64,000 nucleotides of DNA from contig JBCBEC010000037.1 of NCBI GenBank assembly GCA_038528965.1, forward strand, positions 1 through 64,000, given 5' to 3'. Positions 40,964-54,800 of the stretch are shown one piece after another (positions within the stretch are counted from its first letter, which is position 1; each line of letters opens with the position of its first letter). The notes under the pieces were generated by a model. That model was not told the origin of the DNA and did no database searches. It saw only the letters and a program-made list of their open reading frames with translations. This DNA comes from Lewinella sp038528965 (GTDB taxonomy: Bacteria > Bacteroidota > Bacteroidia > Chitinophagales > Saprospiraceae). A program made the translations under genes and the position numbers.

Positions 40964-42610
40964 ATGACTAAGTCTTGGTGGAAAGAAGCCGTAATCTATC
41001 AAATTTATCCGCGGAGTTTCAAAGACAGCAATGGCGATGGCATTGGTGACTTGAGAGGAATTATTGAAAAGCTGGACTACCTAGCTGAGTTAGGGGTTGA
41101 TATACTTTGGCTGAGTCCGATCTATCAATCGCCGAACGACGACAACGGTTATGACATCAGTGACTACCGGAATATCATGACCGAATTTGGTAACATGGCT
41201 GATTTTGATCGCATGCTAGCCGGTATCCACGAACGTGGCATGAAACTGATGATGGACCTGGTCGTCAACCACTCCTCCGATGAGCACCACTGGTTTCAAG
41301 AATCGCGCAAGAGTAAGGATAACCCCTACCGCGACTACTACATTTGGCGAGATAAAAAACCGGTGCGCTGGCCTTCCTTTTTTGGCGGAGAAGCCTGGGA
41401 GTACGATGAGCAATCGGATTCCTATTATTTACACCTTTTTTCCAAAAAACAACCCGACCTCAACTGGGAAAACCCGAAAGTGCGGGAAGAGGTGTACAGT
41501 ATGATGCGCTTTTGGTTGGACAAAGGTGTTGATGGCTTCCGGATGGACGTCATCCCCTTTATCAGTAAACGCTTGGAGTGGCCAGAGGTGGATTGGAATG
41601 ACTTCCCGAAAATTGTGGAGAAGGTATACGCCAACGGCCCTCGTCTGCACGAGTTCCTGCACGAAATGCATAACAAGGCCTTAGCGGACTATGATGTTAC
41701 TACCGTTGGTGAAGCCCCTGGCGTACCCGCAGCACTTGGCAATATGTACGTTGGCGAAAGCCGCAAAGAATTAGACATGATTTTTCACTTTGGCCATATG
41801 TTTCTGGACTGGGGGCCCGGTGGAAAATTTGATATCGCCGATTGGGACTTGCGCGACTTTAAGGGTGTGTTTAACGAATGGTACGAAGCCCTAGGAGAAG
41901 AAGGTTGGGTGAGTATTTTCTTGGACAATCACGATTTCCCGCGCCTGGTCAGCCGCTGGGGAGATGATGGGGAATACCGGATAGAATCTGCCAAGCTGCT
42001 GGCTATTTTGCTACTGAGTCTACGCGGTACGCCGAGTATCTACCAAGGCACAGAAATTGGCATGACCAATGTAGCATTCCCTTCCATTGATGATTATCGT
42101 GACATTGAAACGGTCAACGAATGGCGCGAAGCCAAAGCCGAGGGCCGTGACCTGGACCAACTACTTGCTGGCATACACAAGCAAGGCCGCGATAACGTGC
42201 GCACCCCTGTACAATGGGATGATAGCCACAATGCCGGATTCACCACTGCGGAAGAGCCGTGGATTAAAGTGAATCCCAATTACCCCAAGATCAATGCCCA
42301 AGCCGTACTAGCCGATTCCGATTCCATCTTCTACTTTTACCAAAAAGTACTTAGTCTGCGCAAGCAGTATCCTACCTGGGTGTACGGTGAATATGAGATG
42401 ATTGACGGCAATGATACACAGCTGTATGCCTATCGCCGCTGGGATGAGGAGGGGGAGTTCTATTTCTATCTCAATTTCTCGGCGAGCGAACTATCTGAAT
42501 TGCCTGGACCAGCACTCACGGAGATGGAGTTGGTGGTTGGTAACTATGCGGATCAGGATACAGCTACGCTGAGGCCCTGGGAAGCTCGGGTTTATAAAAC
42601 TGTCCAATAG
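40964..42610 (+). CDS. malL: Oligo-1,6-glucosidase / alpha-glucosidase (GH13)
   Basis: The 548-residue cytoplasmic enzyme starts WWKEAVIYQIYPRSFKDSNGDGIGDL, the classical start of GH13 alpha-glucosidases. The (beta/alpha)8 catalytic residues are Asp195 in GFRMDVIPF, Glu250 in VGEAPG and Asp324 in FLDNHDFPR, matching the nucleophile, acid/base and transition-state stabiliser of B. cereus oligo-1,6-glucosidase. VVNHSSDEHHWF and the calcium-loop DSNGDGIGD are present. It should split isomaltose-type or related alpha-glucosides to glucose, which would enter glycolysis through pgi. No secretion signal is present, so oligosaccharides must first be imported. Confidence 0.93.
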   Translation: MTKSWWKEAVIYQIYPRSFKDSNGDGIGDLRGIIEKLDYLAELGVDILWLSPIYQSPNDDNGYDISDYRNIMTEFGNMADFDRMLAGIHERGMKLMMDLVVNHSSDEHHWFQESRKSKDNPYRDYYIWRDKKPVRWPSFFGGEAWEYDEQSDSYYLHLFSKKQPDLNWENPKVREEVYSMMRFWLDKGVDGFRMDVIPFISKRLEWPEVDWNDFPKIVEKVYANGPRLHEFLHEMHNKALADYDVTTVGEAPGVPAALGNMYVGESRKELDMIFHFGHMFLDWGPGGKFDIADWDLRDFKGVFNEWYEALGEEGWVSIFLDNHDFPRLVSRWGDDGEYRIESAKLLAILLLSLRGTPSIYQGTEIGMTNVAFPSIDDYRDIETVNEWREAKAEGRDLDQLLAGIHKQGRDNVRTPVQWDDSHNAGFTTAEEPWIKVNPNYPKINAQAVLADSDSIFYFYQKVLSLRKQYPTWVYGEYEMIDGNDTQLYAYRRWDEEGEFYFYLNFSASELSELPGPALTEMELVVGNYADQDTATLRPWEARVYKTVQ

Positions 42611-42701
42611 ATTGGCAACTGACAAAGACATCAACAATCCTGTCTTAAGGTATGGCACTTGAGTGCTAAATCATGAAGCATTAGGTTTTTTCATACTGCT
42701 C

Positions 42702-42736
42702 CAAAAATGGGTCAATGCGTTTTATCACATTGACCC
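42702..42736 (-). terminator. Terminator of the giant surface protein gene
   Basis: GGGTCAATG (42709-42717) pairs perfectly with CATTGACCC (42728-42736), and the left flank CCAAAAAT gives ATTTTTGG on the minus strand. It lies about 135 bp after the giant gene's stop codon. Confidence 0.65.
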
Positions 42737-42822
42737 TCTAAAAAATCGTAATCACATTGTAATAAGCAGTCGTAACATTGTGTTTCAGTTCGCAAAAAAC
42801 CTTTTTCCAATTGGATTAATCG

Positions 42823-42855
42823 AGTTCTCGGAGAACTTAGAATTCCCCGAGAACT
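42823..42855. terminator. Stem-loop at the giant gene 3' end
   Basis: AGTTCTCGG (42823-42831) pairs with CCGAGAACT (42847-42855), a 9-bp stem with a 15-base loop, ending 13 bp from the giant gene's stop. It lacks a T-tract, so it may only protect the transcript end. Confidence 0.45.
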
Positions 42856-42868
42856 TCGTATATCAATC

Positions 42869-45800
42869 TTACTGAACTACAATCATTTGACGTGTCATTT
42901 TGTGCTCCTTCGTTTCAATGGTATAACTCATCACACCACTAGCACCACGAAGCATCGTTCTCGTCACGTGAATCGTATTGTAGCCAGCTGCGTAGTCGCC
43001 ATTGATCACTCGGATCAACTGGCCAGCAGCGTCTCTAATGGTTACAGTAGCTTCACTGGCCTGTGGTAGATTAAAGCTGATCAGTGTCATCTCCTGGAAG
43101 GGGTTTGGACTGTTCTGATACAGCTCGAATACTGGGCCAGTGGCCAGGCCGTCTGTGAAGTTGATGTCTAGCCCTCTCTGTCGCGGAGCGACATCTCCCC
43201 ACTGACGATGAATGTCAGGATCTATCGACCCTTGGGGGAGAGATTCGTACGCTTCGGATGGAGTGTATCTGTCATTGATGCTGAGTGCCTCACTCAACTG
43301 ACGGTTGTCCGTGGCACGGATGATTAAACTAAACAAAACAGGACTGCTAGTCGTGGGGACACATTGCAATGCGTCCCTACAGTTCCATGACATTGTGATA
43401 TAGCCTTCTTCGACAAAGCGTAAACCAAAGTTTTCTGCTTCTGCCAGGCTGTACTCAATGTCTATCAAGTCTGCTCCATCTATGTGCAGCGTGCCCTGGA
43501 AGCCTTTGATCTGTTCCAGGTTCTCACCCGTTACGGCTACCGTGTAGATGTTACCCATTTGCATGGCGATATCTTCTACCTGTAGCTCGAAGGTACCTTC
43601 CAGGTTCCGGTCATCACTGGCCAGTGCATTCGCTTGTGCACTTCCGTTCACATCTCCAATCTTGATCCCCACAAAGTCGGCATCCAGCAGATCGGTGGCC
43701 AGATCATTCTCACTGATCAACTCTGGGAACTCATCTGCCCATGGGTTGGTCACATCCGTGAAGTCGTGATCGGCAGACACAAAGCGCCAGCTGGTGTTAC
43801 CCGGGAACTCTGTAATGATGTTCAGAATCAACTTACGAATCTGAATCAAGTCAAGCGTCGTGATCGTGTTCGAGCGGTTCGCATCCGCAGCAATCATCTT
43901 GTACGGACTATCCAGTGGCTCCACATTCAGGATGTGCTTACTGATCTTGATCAGGTCAAAGGTCGTCACACCATTCAGTGGGTTCGCATTCAGGTATGGT
44001 GTTACCGTATAGTCGCCTCCCAGTGGCAAGCCTTCGAAGGCGTAGGTACCATCCGTTTGGGTCACCATCATGTTATCTACCAGACCGTTCAAATTCACTT
44101 CTACGCCTTCTACGGCTTCGTCTTCCTCCGTGGCAATTAGACCAGCTATGGTACCGGTTTCTCCTCCTTCACAAGTCGCATGTGCCTGGACTAAGACATA
44201 CGTCTCACAGTAGTCGTAGTTGCCTTCTTCATCAAAGGCGTAAACGTAAACAATAGTCGTCTGATCATCCTGATCGGTCAATACCAGACCCGTGTCATCC
44301 GGGCTTGGTACGAAGTCTGGATCAGCATTGACATCTGCAGCGCGATAAATCGCGTACTTACTTACTCTGAGTTGGCCGGCTGCGTTGGTTTCAGGGCCTT
44401 GACCGGTACAGTCATAGATTGGACTGCCTTCAAAGTCACTGGCCCAGATTGCCATTTCACAGCCTGTGTTATCCGCATTCGGCATCAAGGTTACCGTCAA
44501 TCCGTTGATACAGATTGGAGCAGGGCCCTTACAGTCGATGATATCAAACTCGATGTACTCGCTGGTTTGGTTACCACAACCATCTTCGAAGAGGACGCGT
44601 AGTGCATGCACCACATTGTCTCCCATCTCAGAGGTGATGATTGGGAAGGTACCGGCAAATACGTATGTACCGTCTCCATTGTCCGTAATATTACTAGCTA
44701 CATCGAAGTCAGCAACAAACTCGTTGGACTTGATACTACCATCGCCATTGGCATCTACCGCAAAGGCGTCCAGTTCAGCACTTACGATACTAATGACTAA
44801 GTTGCCGTCATTATCAAATAGCTCACAGTCGTCTGCTACGGAGAATGGAATGCTCACTGGCTCCTGACAATCACCGTCGTCATCACCGAACTGACCAGCA
44901 ACCAGGTCAGGACAGTTATCCGTTGGTCCACCGTACTCGCCTACACTTACTACCGGCGCCGTAGAATCGTACACCTTCACAAACTGGGTGTAGATGTAAC
45001 GACCGTAGTTCGGTAAGCTCGGTGACTCACAGTTAGTCAGGAAGCTATCTCCATCGCGGTCACTGTGGCGGCGGTCAATACATAGACCATCCGCATCGGT
45101 GTAGGTCACTACTGGCCGCTCGTTGCCTTCTACTGCTCTATCCACTGGCAGGCTCTCACCATCATCCTCTGTCTGACGATCGATGATATGGCCGGTGTAT
45201 TCACCATCCCACAGGCACCAGTTGATCACATCGTAGGTGATGGAGTACTTGTAGCACTCATCGCCCGTTGCTGAGAAGACAACCGGATCACCGATGTTTA
45301 TACTCAGTACATCACAGCCGTTAGTGCTCGTGATTACTGTTGGCACTTCAGGATCACCACAGTCGGCATCCGCATCTTCTGGGAAGTCGATAGTGAAGTC
45401 GTGCGTTTCAGTAATGATGATATCCTGGGCACAGCTGTTAGTGGAGCGGTACACCTCGTTGATATCAATCTGTCCGTTGCCATTCACGTCTCCTTCTGGG
45501 CGTAGCTGCCAGGCTTCGAAGCGGCGGGTGATAGAACCCCAACCACATTCGTTCAGCTGGATATTCGGCGTACGCTCTACAATGGTGTCTACCGCACAGT
45601 TATCCGTACCGGTAGCATTACCAAAGATGGAGGACATCATGGTTGATGTAGCTCCGAAGTCTTCGTCGTAGGCGGCTTCAATATCACCCGCAAAGGCTAC
45701 TGGCCATTCCGCACAGGTCATCGTCACATCATCCGGTGCGTAGCAGTAGGGGTTCAGCTTATCCTCTGGCGTAACTATCATCCAGCAGATGTTCTGATTA

Positions 45801-48800
45801 CCACCTGCATCCGTAACGCGAAGCTCAATGGTAATCTCGTTGGCGATATCGCAGCAGTAGAAGTCTACAAAATCACCCCATGGACTCCAGCGGCTAGCAC
45901 TTGGGTTACAAGTGCCATCTCTCCAGAAGTTACGGCGTACTTCGAGTGTTACTTCACTACAGTTATCAGATGATCCTTCGTCGATGTCTTCAGCAAAGAC
46001 TCGAGCAATACCTTCGATACCGTTGAGGATGTCTCCTCCACCGATCGATACGTTTAGCTCATCATCACAAATCGCCGTTGGTTCGATCTCGTCCTGAATG
46101 AATAGCGTGTATTCCTCGCAGGTCTCGTTCAAGCAGTCATCTTCTGCACACAGAATCAAAGTGTGCTCTCCTACTGGAACATCTACAACGTCGCCGTCAT
46201 TGATATTGCCACCAGCAAAGAAGCTCTCGCCGTTCGCTAGGATGGTGTAAGTGGTAGCAATGACGCTACCGCAATTATTACCGTCTACTACGATTGGGCT
46301 TGGAATGAGCACATTCGCTACACAGCTGAATGGCGAAGTAGAGATCGAAATCACCTCATCAACACCAGTGATCACTGGTCCGGTGAAGTCTCCTACTTTC
46401 ACAAACTGATCGCGGGTGGTGTTATCACCTGGATTACACCAGTCGATCAGGTTCCACTCGCGGCGGAATGAGTAAGTACCCTCACAGATATCGATCCGTG
46501 GTTCATCGCTATAGCTCGCTCCCAGGTTGCAGTAGTTATCGTTCAGATCAACGTAGCCAGAAGCCGTCAACAGGAATGGATAGCCCGTTACGCTCGCTGC
46601 TGGGTTGTCGTCTGGACCGCCTACTGAACCATCGGTTGGGAACTCTTCGTCACATTCAATCGTCACCGTAAATGGTGGGATGATCAGATCCGCTATCGTT
46701 GGTAGCGTCAAAGTGATTACTTGCGTACACTCATCCGTGCGTGGCGTTCCGATACAGACACCGTCGGCGCGGTCAGCTACTAAGAACGTACGAGTAATCG
46801 TGATATCACCGCAGTCACCGGCTGGTTCTACCAGATCAGATACGGTCACCAATACGGGTCCACAGTTATCTGATACATCTGGGTAACCGGTCAGGTCAAG
46901 AATCGCTGCCAGTTCAGCAGAAATACTACCAGGCATGATACTTCCATCTGCATTGACCATGTAGGTCATTGGGTCGGTGATCTCTACCAGATCCAGATCT
47001 TCGCAGTACAGTGGTAGGGTTACTTCCACTGGTGCAGGTGCTGAGAATGGTGCAGAGAAGGTTCCGCCATTATCACTCACTACACCAATGATGTAGTCCG
47101 TACCTGCTCCAAAGTCAGCCAGACCGTCGGCGATCATGATCGTGTAGGTCTGTCCAACTTCCAGTGGCAACGCAATGCGGTAGTCTTGTGCCAGGAAGGC
47201 GTTCACGCCAAATGGATCAACAAAGTACGCGCCATCAGAGCCACCCAGAATGTTCTGACAAGGATCATTCTCGTTAAACGCACCCTGGAATACGGCGAAG
47301 TTAGAGCCAAAGCCGTTGGTCGCCACCTGGATGTTGTATACATCCGTCTGTGGTACGGTGAACTCGATCAAGTCGTACAGGTACTCACCATCCGTAGGCT
47401 CGAAGAAGCTCTGGAAGCAAGCGTAATCGTTCAACTCAATCACGTCTTCTGTACCGTCAAGGCTGCCTTGTAGCGCTTGTAGATCAAACTCTACTGTTAC
47501 ATCACTAATATCATCTGGGCAGTCTACTACTGGCTCCGTCTTGTCTTCGGCGAAGATGTTACCCCAGCAGGTGTAGACGATCTCGCCGTCTTCGATTACT
47601 TCAATCATATAGGTGTGTTCACCACAACCGGTGATCACATCACTATTCGTATCATCAACTGTTACCACAAAGTCATCCACACAAGCGTAGATACCCGTCA
47701 AGACCATCTCCGGAGCTATGACGGCGGAACAGTTTTCGTCTAAGGTAACGAACACATCATTGAGGCACGCCAGGTTCAGTTCTGGTTCAATGAAACCAGC
47801 ATCTACGGTCATAATATCATCACCGGAGAACAAAGCGTAGGGAGGGGTCCGGAAGGAAGCATCCTGATCCGAATCCATGCTATCGTCACCTCCTACATCG
47901 GGCTCAACGGCTAACAAGATTGGTCCACAATCTTCTAGCGCGGTACTGGCATCAAACTCCAGCGCGTAGCTACCTGGTGCCAAACCGGCAAACTCGTAAG
48001 CACCGTCAGCATTCGTCAGCATTTCCATTTCGACAGCTTGACCGATATTGTCGTTACCCTCCAGCTTCACCGTCACACCTGGGATTGGTGTGTCAGGAAC
48101 AGTACCGGTATCGTCCTGCGTATTATCAGCGTCTTCGAAGTTCTCATCGAGCCAAACAAAGTCACCAATTTCCGCAGGAATAAAAGCTCCAAAGTCATAA
48201 CGAAGATCATCCTGAATGTCCGGGAAGTTATTGATACCCCCAGGGTTATCGCCCGTACCCGATTCTTCTATTGGCAGCGCCAACGGATCAGTAAAGGTGA
48301 ATTCCACACCGGTATGCTCATCACTATCAATCTCCTCATTACCAGGGATATCTGGCCAACTCGCCACAAATTCACCCGGTAATTCTGGAACACTAAGGCT
48401 GTAGGTACCCGGCACCAGACCACAGAAGCTGTAGATACCGTCGGTAGTGCCATCATTGGCCGTCGTCACCGTGTAGGTGCGGTTATCCAGGTGCAACTGA
48501 GCATCACCATCTGGTCCGTACCAGAACAGTTCAACATCAACACCATTTAAACCACGTTCAGGGCCTTCGTCTTGAACGCCATCACCATTGTAGTCTTCCC
48601 AAACCAGGTTACCCACCTTACTGAGTTGAACTTTGTAGTCCTCGATCTCACCAAATGGTATGGGTGCTAGCTGTTGATCCGGTGCCAATCCACCTTCGGG
48701 ACTTAAACGTACCCGGACAAAGAGAGCTCCTTCGCTAAAGGCCACCTCTGTCGGTACTGGGAAGCAATACTCAATACTATCTGCTCCACCAACTGGTACA

Positions 48801-51800
48801 ATTGGGTCTGTAAAGGCGAGTTCCTCACCGGCACCGAAGGAACCATCACCGTTCCAGTCAATCCAAGCTTGAAGTACGGCATCATTATCGGTCATATTCA
48901 TCGCATCAACGGTCAGGCACGACTCGTTGCCCGGAATTAGCGGATGCAAGAATTGTATACCGTCTTCGTCACCACCACCGGGTTCACACTCACCAAAGGT
49001 AACCAGACCTGGATCGGCATCATCACCACCTTCCATCATACCGGCCATTGGCTCGGGGATACCGTCTAGTTCTACATCCACACAAGAACCCAGCTTCAAG
49101 TCCTCGGAGATAATATGGTGCGGTGCTTCCTCACCTAAGGTCACATAACTATCCGGCAAGTCACCAAAGTCGAAACCGACAATCTGTACGAAGTAGTCTT
49201 CTACCTCACCACTAAAGGCGCAGCCGGTGGCCGTCATAATCTCGGTCATGTCATTGGCCAAGCGCAGACGTAAACCTACATCCTGCCCCACCACTGCTGA
49301 GGTCGGAATCGGTCCGATCTCCAGATTTACACTCGTGGCACCAATAGGTACATCAACGGTGTATTTCTCGGTGACTGGATCAAAGGCACCATCCTTGTTG
49401 TAGTCAATAAAGCCGGCTAAAGTCGCCGCTTCGTCAGTCATATTCATCACTGGAATTTCCAGTGTTGTCACCTGCGTAAGGATAAATAAGGGAACAATTT
49501 CTAAATCGATACCATCCTCATCATCGGCCAATCCAGCAGGGACAGCATTGTTATCGTCACCACCCGTTACACCGGCATCCGGTGATGGTTGGCCGTCTTC
49601 ATCATCATCAAGAGCAGTACCAATCTTCAGGATCACCTCATCATCTTCGTTAGTGATGACGGCGTGCTTGGCACCCTCATCTTCCTCCAGCGTCTGGTAG
49701 TTTGCAGGGGTGAACGGATCATCCGGATCACCGCCTGTTCCGGGGGCGGGGTCATTCAAGTCACCATAGTCAAAGCCTAGTACCACGATGATTTCGTGAT
49801 CCTCTACCTCACCATCTATGACCTCACCTTCCGGGCTCATGACGCCAGTCATATCCGTACTGATCCGTAGGCGTACACCCAGATTATCGTTCAAAGTCGA
49901 CGTCAGTGGTGGTGTAACAGCGGGTATGGTTACGTCGCCGTTCGTACCGGCAGGCACTTGCGTTGAATACATTTCATCCGGACCATCAAAGTCACCGTCG
50001 TTGTTCCAGTCGATAAACATAACCAGCTTGGCCTCTTCAGCCAACATATTCATCACTGGCACCTCAATATCTTGTGGTTCACCGGTCACGAAATTGAGTA
50101 CCTCAGACTCAAAGCCATCTTCGTCCATAACGTCAGTATCATCATCGCCAGTAGCCCCCAACAGCGGTTGACCATCGACATCATCATCAACCGTGGCACC
50201 AATTTTCAGAAGTACTTCGTCTTCTTCATTGGTGACGATCTTGTGGCTCGGGCCACCATTCGCACTTGTAGTTTCGTAGTCTTGCTCCGCAACGCCGTCT
50301 CCTTCATCAATCAAGTCACCATAGTCAAAGCCCATCACTGTGATCAAGTAATCCTCTACTTCTCCATCGGGTGCTTCTCCTTCTGGATTCATACTGGCGT
50401 TTATATCCGTACTCAAGCGAATACGTAAACCAAGTTCGTCGTTAAGCGTCGTGGTCAAGGTAGGTGGCGTCACCGTCAGCATAGCTGTGGTTTGGCCGTC
50501 AGCCACTGTGGTGGAATACATTTCGTCCAGATCATCAAAGTCACCATCGTTATTCCAGTCAATGAACATCGTCAACTTGGCGTCTTGCTCTGTCATATTC
50601 ATGACCGGTACGGTGATGTCTTGTGGCTGGCCGGTAATGAACATATAGTCATCCGGTACGAAGCTATCTTCGTCAGCCGCTTCGCTATTATCATCGCCAT
50701 CAGCATCTGTACTTGGCTGGCCGTCGGCTTCGTCGTCTGCAGCTGCACCCAATTTCAAGATCACCATATCATCTTCGTTCGTAATGATCTTGTGGCTCGG
50801 GCCACCGTTGGCGCTGGCCGTCTCGTAGTTCTCCTCGGCGGTCCCGTCGGCAGTATCTGCCAGGTCACCATAGTCGAAGCCCATTACGATGATTTCGTAA
50901 TCTTCGACCTCCCCATCCGGAGCTGGACCTTCGGGGTTCATACTAGCGTCCATATCTGTACTCAGACGAATACGTACCCCCAGATCGTCATTCAGTGTGG
51001 CGAACAGCGGCGGTACCAGTCCGGCAATCACCGCTTCGGTATCACCGTCTGCAACAGTGGCGCTGTACATTTCTTCGTCATCGCCAAAGTCACCATTATT
51101 GTTCCAATCGATAAACAGCGTCAACTTAGCATCCGCACCCATCATATTCATGACCGGGATGGTAATATCCATTGGAATACCGGTGATAAACATCTGCGCG
51201 TCTGGATCAAATCCGTCTTCGTCGTCTACGTCTACTTGATCGCCATCAGCGTCTTCCGACTGTTGGCCATCGGCCTCGTCGTCGTTGCCTGCGCCGATCT
51301 TCAGCAAGACCATATCATCTTCGTTGGTGATGATTTTGTGGCTTGGGCCGCCATTTGCTGCGTCCGTTTCGTAGTTCTGCTCGGTGCTACCATCGCCGGT
51401 ATCAACCAGATCGCCATAGTCGAAGCCCATGACCATGATCTCGTAGTCTTCCACTTCACCATCAGGGGCCGGGCCCTCGGGGTTCATGCTCGCGTCCATA
51501 TCCGTACTCAGACGAATACGCATACCCAATTCATCATTGAGGGTGGTAGTCAGCGTGGGCGGCGTTACATCAGCGATCACCGCCTCTGTATCTCCATCCA
51601 TTACGGTAGTGGAATACATTTCATCCAGGTCATCGAAATCACCGTCGTTATTCCAGTCAATGAACACAGTCAGTTTGGCATCCATCCCCATCATGTTCAT
51701 GACTGGGATCGTCAAGTCCTGCGCCTGGCCAGTGATGAACATTTGAGCATCCGGATCGAAACCGTCTTCGTCATCCACATCTACTAGATCACCGTCCGCA

Positions 51801-54800
51801 TCATCGGTGGGCTGACCATCAGCTTCGTCATCATTGGCCGCACCGATCTTCAGCAAGACCATATCATCTTCGTTGGTGATGATCTTGTGACTTGGGCCAC
51901 CGTTTAGTGCATCGGTCTGATAATCTTGCTCAGCCGTAGCTGCACCAACATCCACCAAGTCACCGTAGTCAAAGCCCATAACCATAATCTCGTAGTCCTC
52001 TACCTCTCCATCAGGCGCAGGGCCTTCAGGGTTCATGCTCGCGTCCACATCCGTACTCAGACGGATACGCATACCCAACTCGTCGTTCAGCGTTGTAGTC
52101 AGCGTTGGTGGCGTAACATCGGCAATCACCACTTCCGTATCACCATCGGCTACCGTGGTGGAATACATCTCGTCCAGATCATCAAAGTTACCGTCGTTAT
52201 TCCAGTCAATGAAGACGGTCAACTTGGCGTCTTCTCCCATCATATTCATGACCGGGATGGTCAGATCTTGTGACTGGCCGGTAATAAACATTTGGGCGTC
52301 CGGATCGAAACCGTCTTCATCATCGACGTCTACAACATCGCCATCGGCATCATCATTCGGTTGGCCATCAGCTTCGTCGTCGTTAGCTGCACCGATTTTC
52401 AGGAGTACCATATCGTCCTCATCCGTGATGATCATATGGCTCGGGCCATCATTGGCGGCTTCGGTTTCGTAGTTCTGCTCAGCAGTACCATCGCCGCTAT
52501 CAACTAAGTCACCGTAATCAAAGCCCATTACCATGATCTCGTAGTCCTCAACCTCTCCGTCAGGAGCTGGACCCTCAGGATTCATGCTGGCTGCCATATC
52601 TGTACTCAGGCGAATACGCATACCCAACTCGTCGTTGAGGGTGGTGGTCAAGGTCGGCGGTGTTACGTCGGCGATGATAGCTTCTGTATCACCATCCATT
52701 ACGGTAGTGGAATACATCTCATCCAGGTCATCGAAATCACCGTCGTTATTCCAGTCAATGAAGACCGTCAATTTGGCGTCCTCACCCATCATATTCATGA
52801 CCGGGATCGTCAGATCCTGCGTCTGGCCAGTGATGAACATTTGAGCATCCGGATCGAAGCCATCTTCATCGTCAACATCCGCGGTGTCTCCATCCGCATC
52901 ATCGGTGGGTTGACCATCAGCTTCGTCATCGTTGGCAGCACCGATTTTCAACAAAACCATATCGTCCTCATCGGTGATGATCTTGTGGCTTGGGCCGCCA
53001 GCAGCAGCAGTGGTTTCGTAATCCTGTTCGGAGGTACCGTCACCAGCATCTACCAAGTCACCGTAGTCAAAGCCCATCACCATAATCAGGTAGTCTTCTA
53101 CCTCTCCGTCCGGCGCCGAGCCTTCGGGGCTCATGCTTGCAGCCATGTCTGTGCTTAGGCGGATACGCATTCCTAGCTGGTCGTTCAGCGTCGTGGTCAG
53201 TGTCGGAGGTGTTACGTCTGCAATTACAGCTTCTGTAGCACCATCCACTACTGTGGTGGAATACATCTCGTCCAGATCATCGAAATCACCGTCGTTATTC
53301 CAGTCGATAAACACCGTCAGCTTCGCGTCCGTCTCTGTCATATTCATCACAGGAATGGTCAAATCCTGGGCCTGTCCTGTAATGAACATTTGCGCATTAG
53401 GGTCAAAGCCATCTTCATCATCGCCATCTTCATCGGCATTTAGACTAGGCTGACCGTCGCCTTCATCGTCGATGCTGTCGCCGATCTTCAGCGTCACCAT
53501 ATCGTCTTCGTTGGTCGTGATCTTGTGCACAGGACCACCATTGGATGTCAAGGTCTCATAGTTTTCCTCGGCCGTACCATCGGCGCCATCAGCTAAGTCA
53601 CCGTAATCGAAGGCCATCACTACAATCTCGTAGTCTTCTACCTCACCATCCGGAGCCGGGCCTTCGGGGTTCATACTGGCCGCCATATCTGTGCTCAGGC
53701 GGATACGTAAACCGACATCATCGTTGATTGTGGCATCAGCCGGCGGCGTAACACTGTTGATTACCGCCTCTGTGTCTCCATCCGTTACGGTGGTGGAGTA
53801 CATCTCATCCGGGCCATCAAAGGCACCGTCGTTGTTCCAGTCGACGAAGACCGTTAGTTTGGCATCGCTGCCCGTCATGTTCATCACGGGAATAGTAAGG
53901 TCTTGTGATTGATTGCGGATAAACATCTGCGCAGCCGGATCGAAGCCATCTTCGTCGGCATCGTCACCGTCAGCATCAGGACTGGGCTGGCCATCGAGTT
54001 CATCGTCGATAGTCGCGCCAATCTTAAGCGTTACCATATCGTCCTCGTTGGTCACGATTTTGTGCACCGGACCACCATTGGCTTCACTGGTTTCGTAATC
54101 TTGCTCCGCGGTTCCATCAGCTGCATCCGCCAAATCACCATAATCAAAGGCCATCACTACAATTTCGTAGTCTTCTACCTCACCATCCGGAGCCGGGCCT
54201 TCAGGGTTCATGCTGGCGGCCATATCCGTACTCAGGCGGATACGAACACCAATATCATCGTTAATAGTCGCTTCAGCTGGTGGGCTAACTCCCGCGATGA
54301 CGGCATCCGTGTCGCCGTCGTTTACGGTAGTGGAATACATCTCATCCGGTCCATCAAAGGCACCGTCATTATTCCAGTCGATGAAGAGTGTCAACTTAGC
54401 AGCACCGCCCGTCATGTTCATCACGGGGATTGTCAAATCCTGTGACTGCTCCAAGATGAACATCTGTGCAGCTGGGTCGAAGCCATCTTCGTCAGCATCG
54501 TCGCCGTCGGCATCTGGGCTGGGTTGGCCATCTAGTTCGTCGTCAACATCGGCACCAATTTTGAGGATGATATTCTGCATATCGTCCGTAGTGAGTTTGT
54601 GACTCGGGCCGCCGTTAGCGACTGAGGTTTCGTAATCATTCTCAGCGCTACCATCGACAACATCGGCCAGATCTCCGTAATCAAAGGCCATCACTTGGAT
54701 CAGGTAATCTTCTACTTCGCCGTCCGGAGCATTTCCGGTAGGAGACATTACTGCCGCCATATCCGTACTCAGACGGAAGCGTACTCCCAGGTTAGTATTA

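Noticed and set aside
50492..51787. A 431-codon plus-strand frame across the GEVED array
   Set aside because: It is antisense to the giant gene and runs through more than two repeats because every repeat unit has the same phase; its protein is His/Val/Ile-rich and repeats with the same period, so it is a shadow.
52841..54445. Several long plus-strand frames over the same array
   Set aside because: They show the same periodic shadow pattern as the frame at 50492 and have no independent protein-like features.
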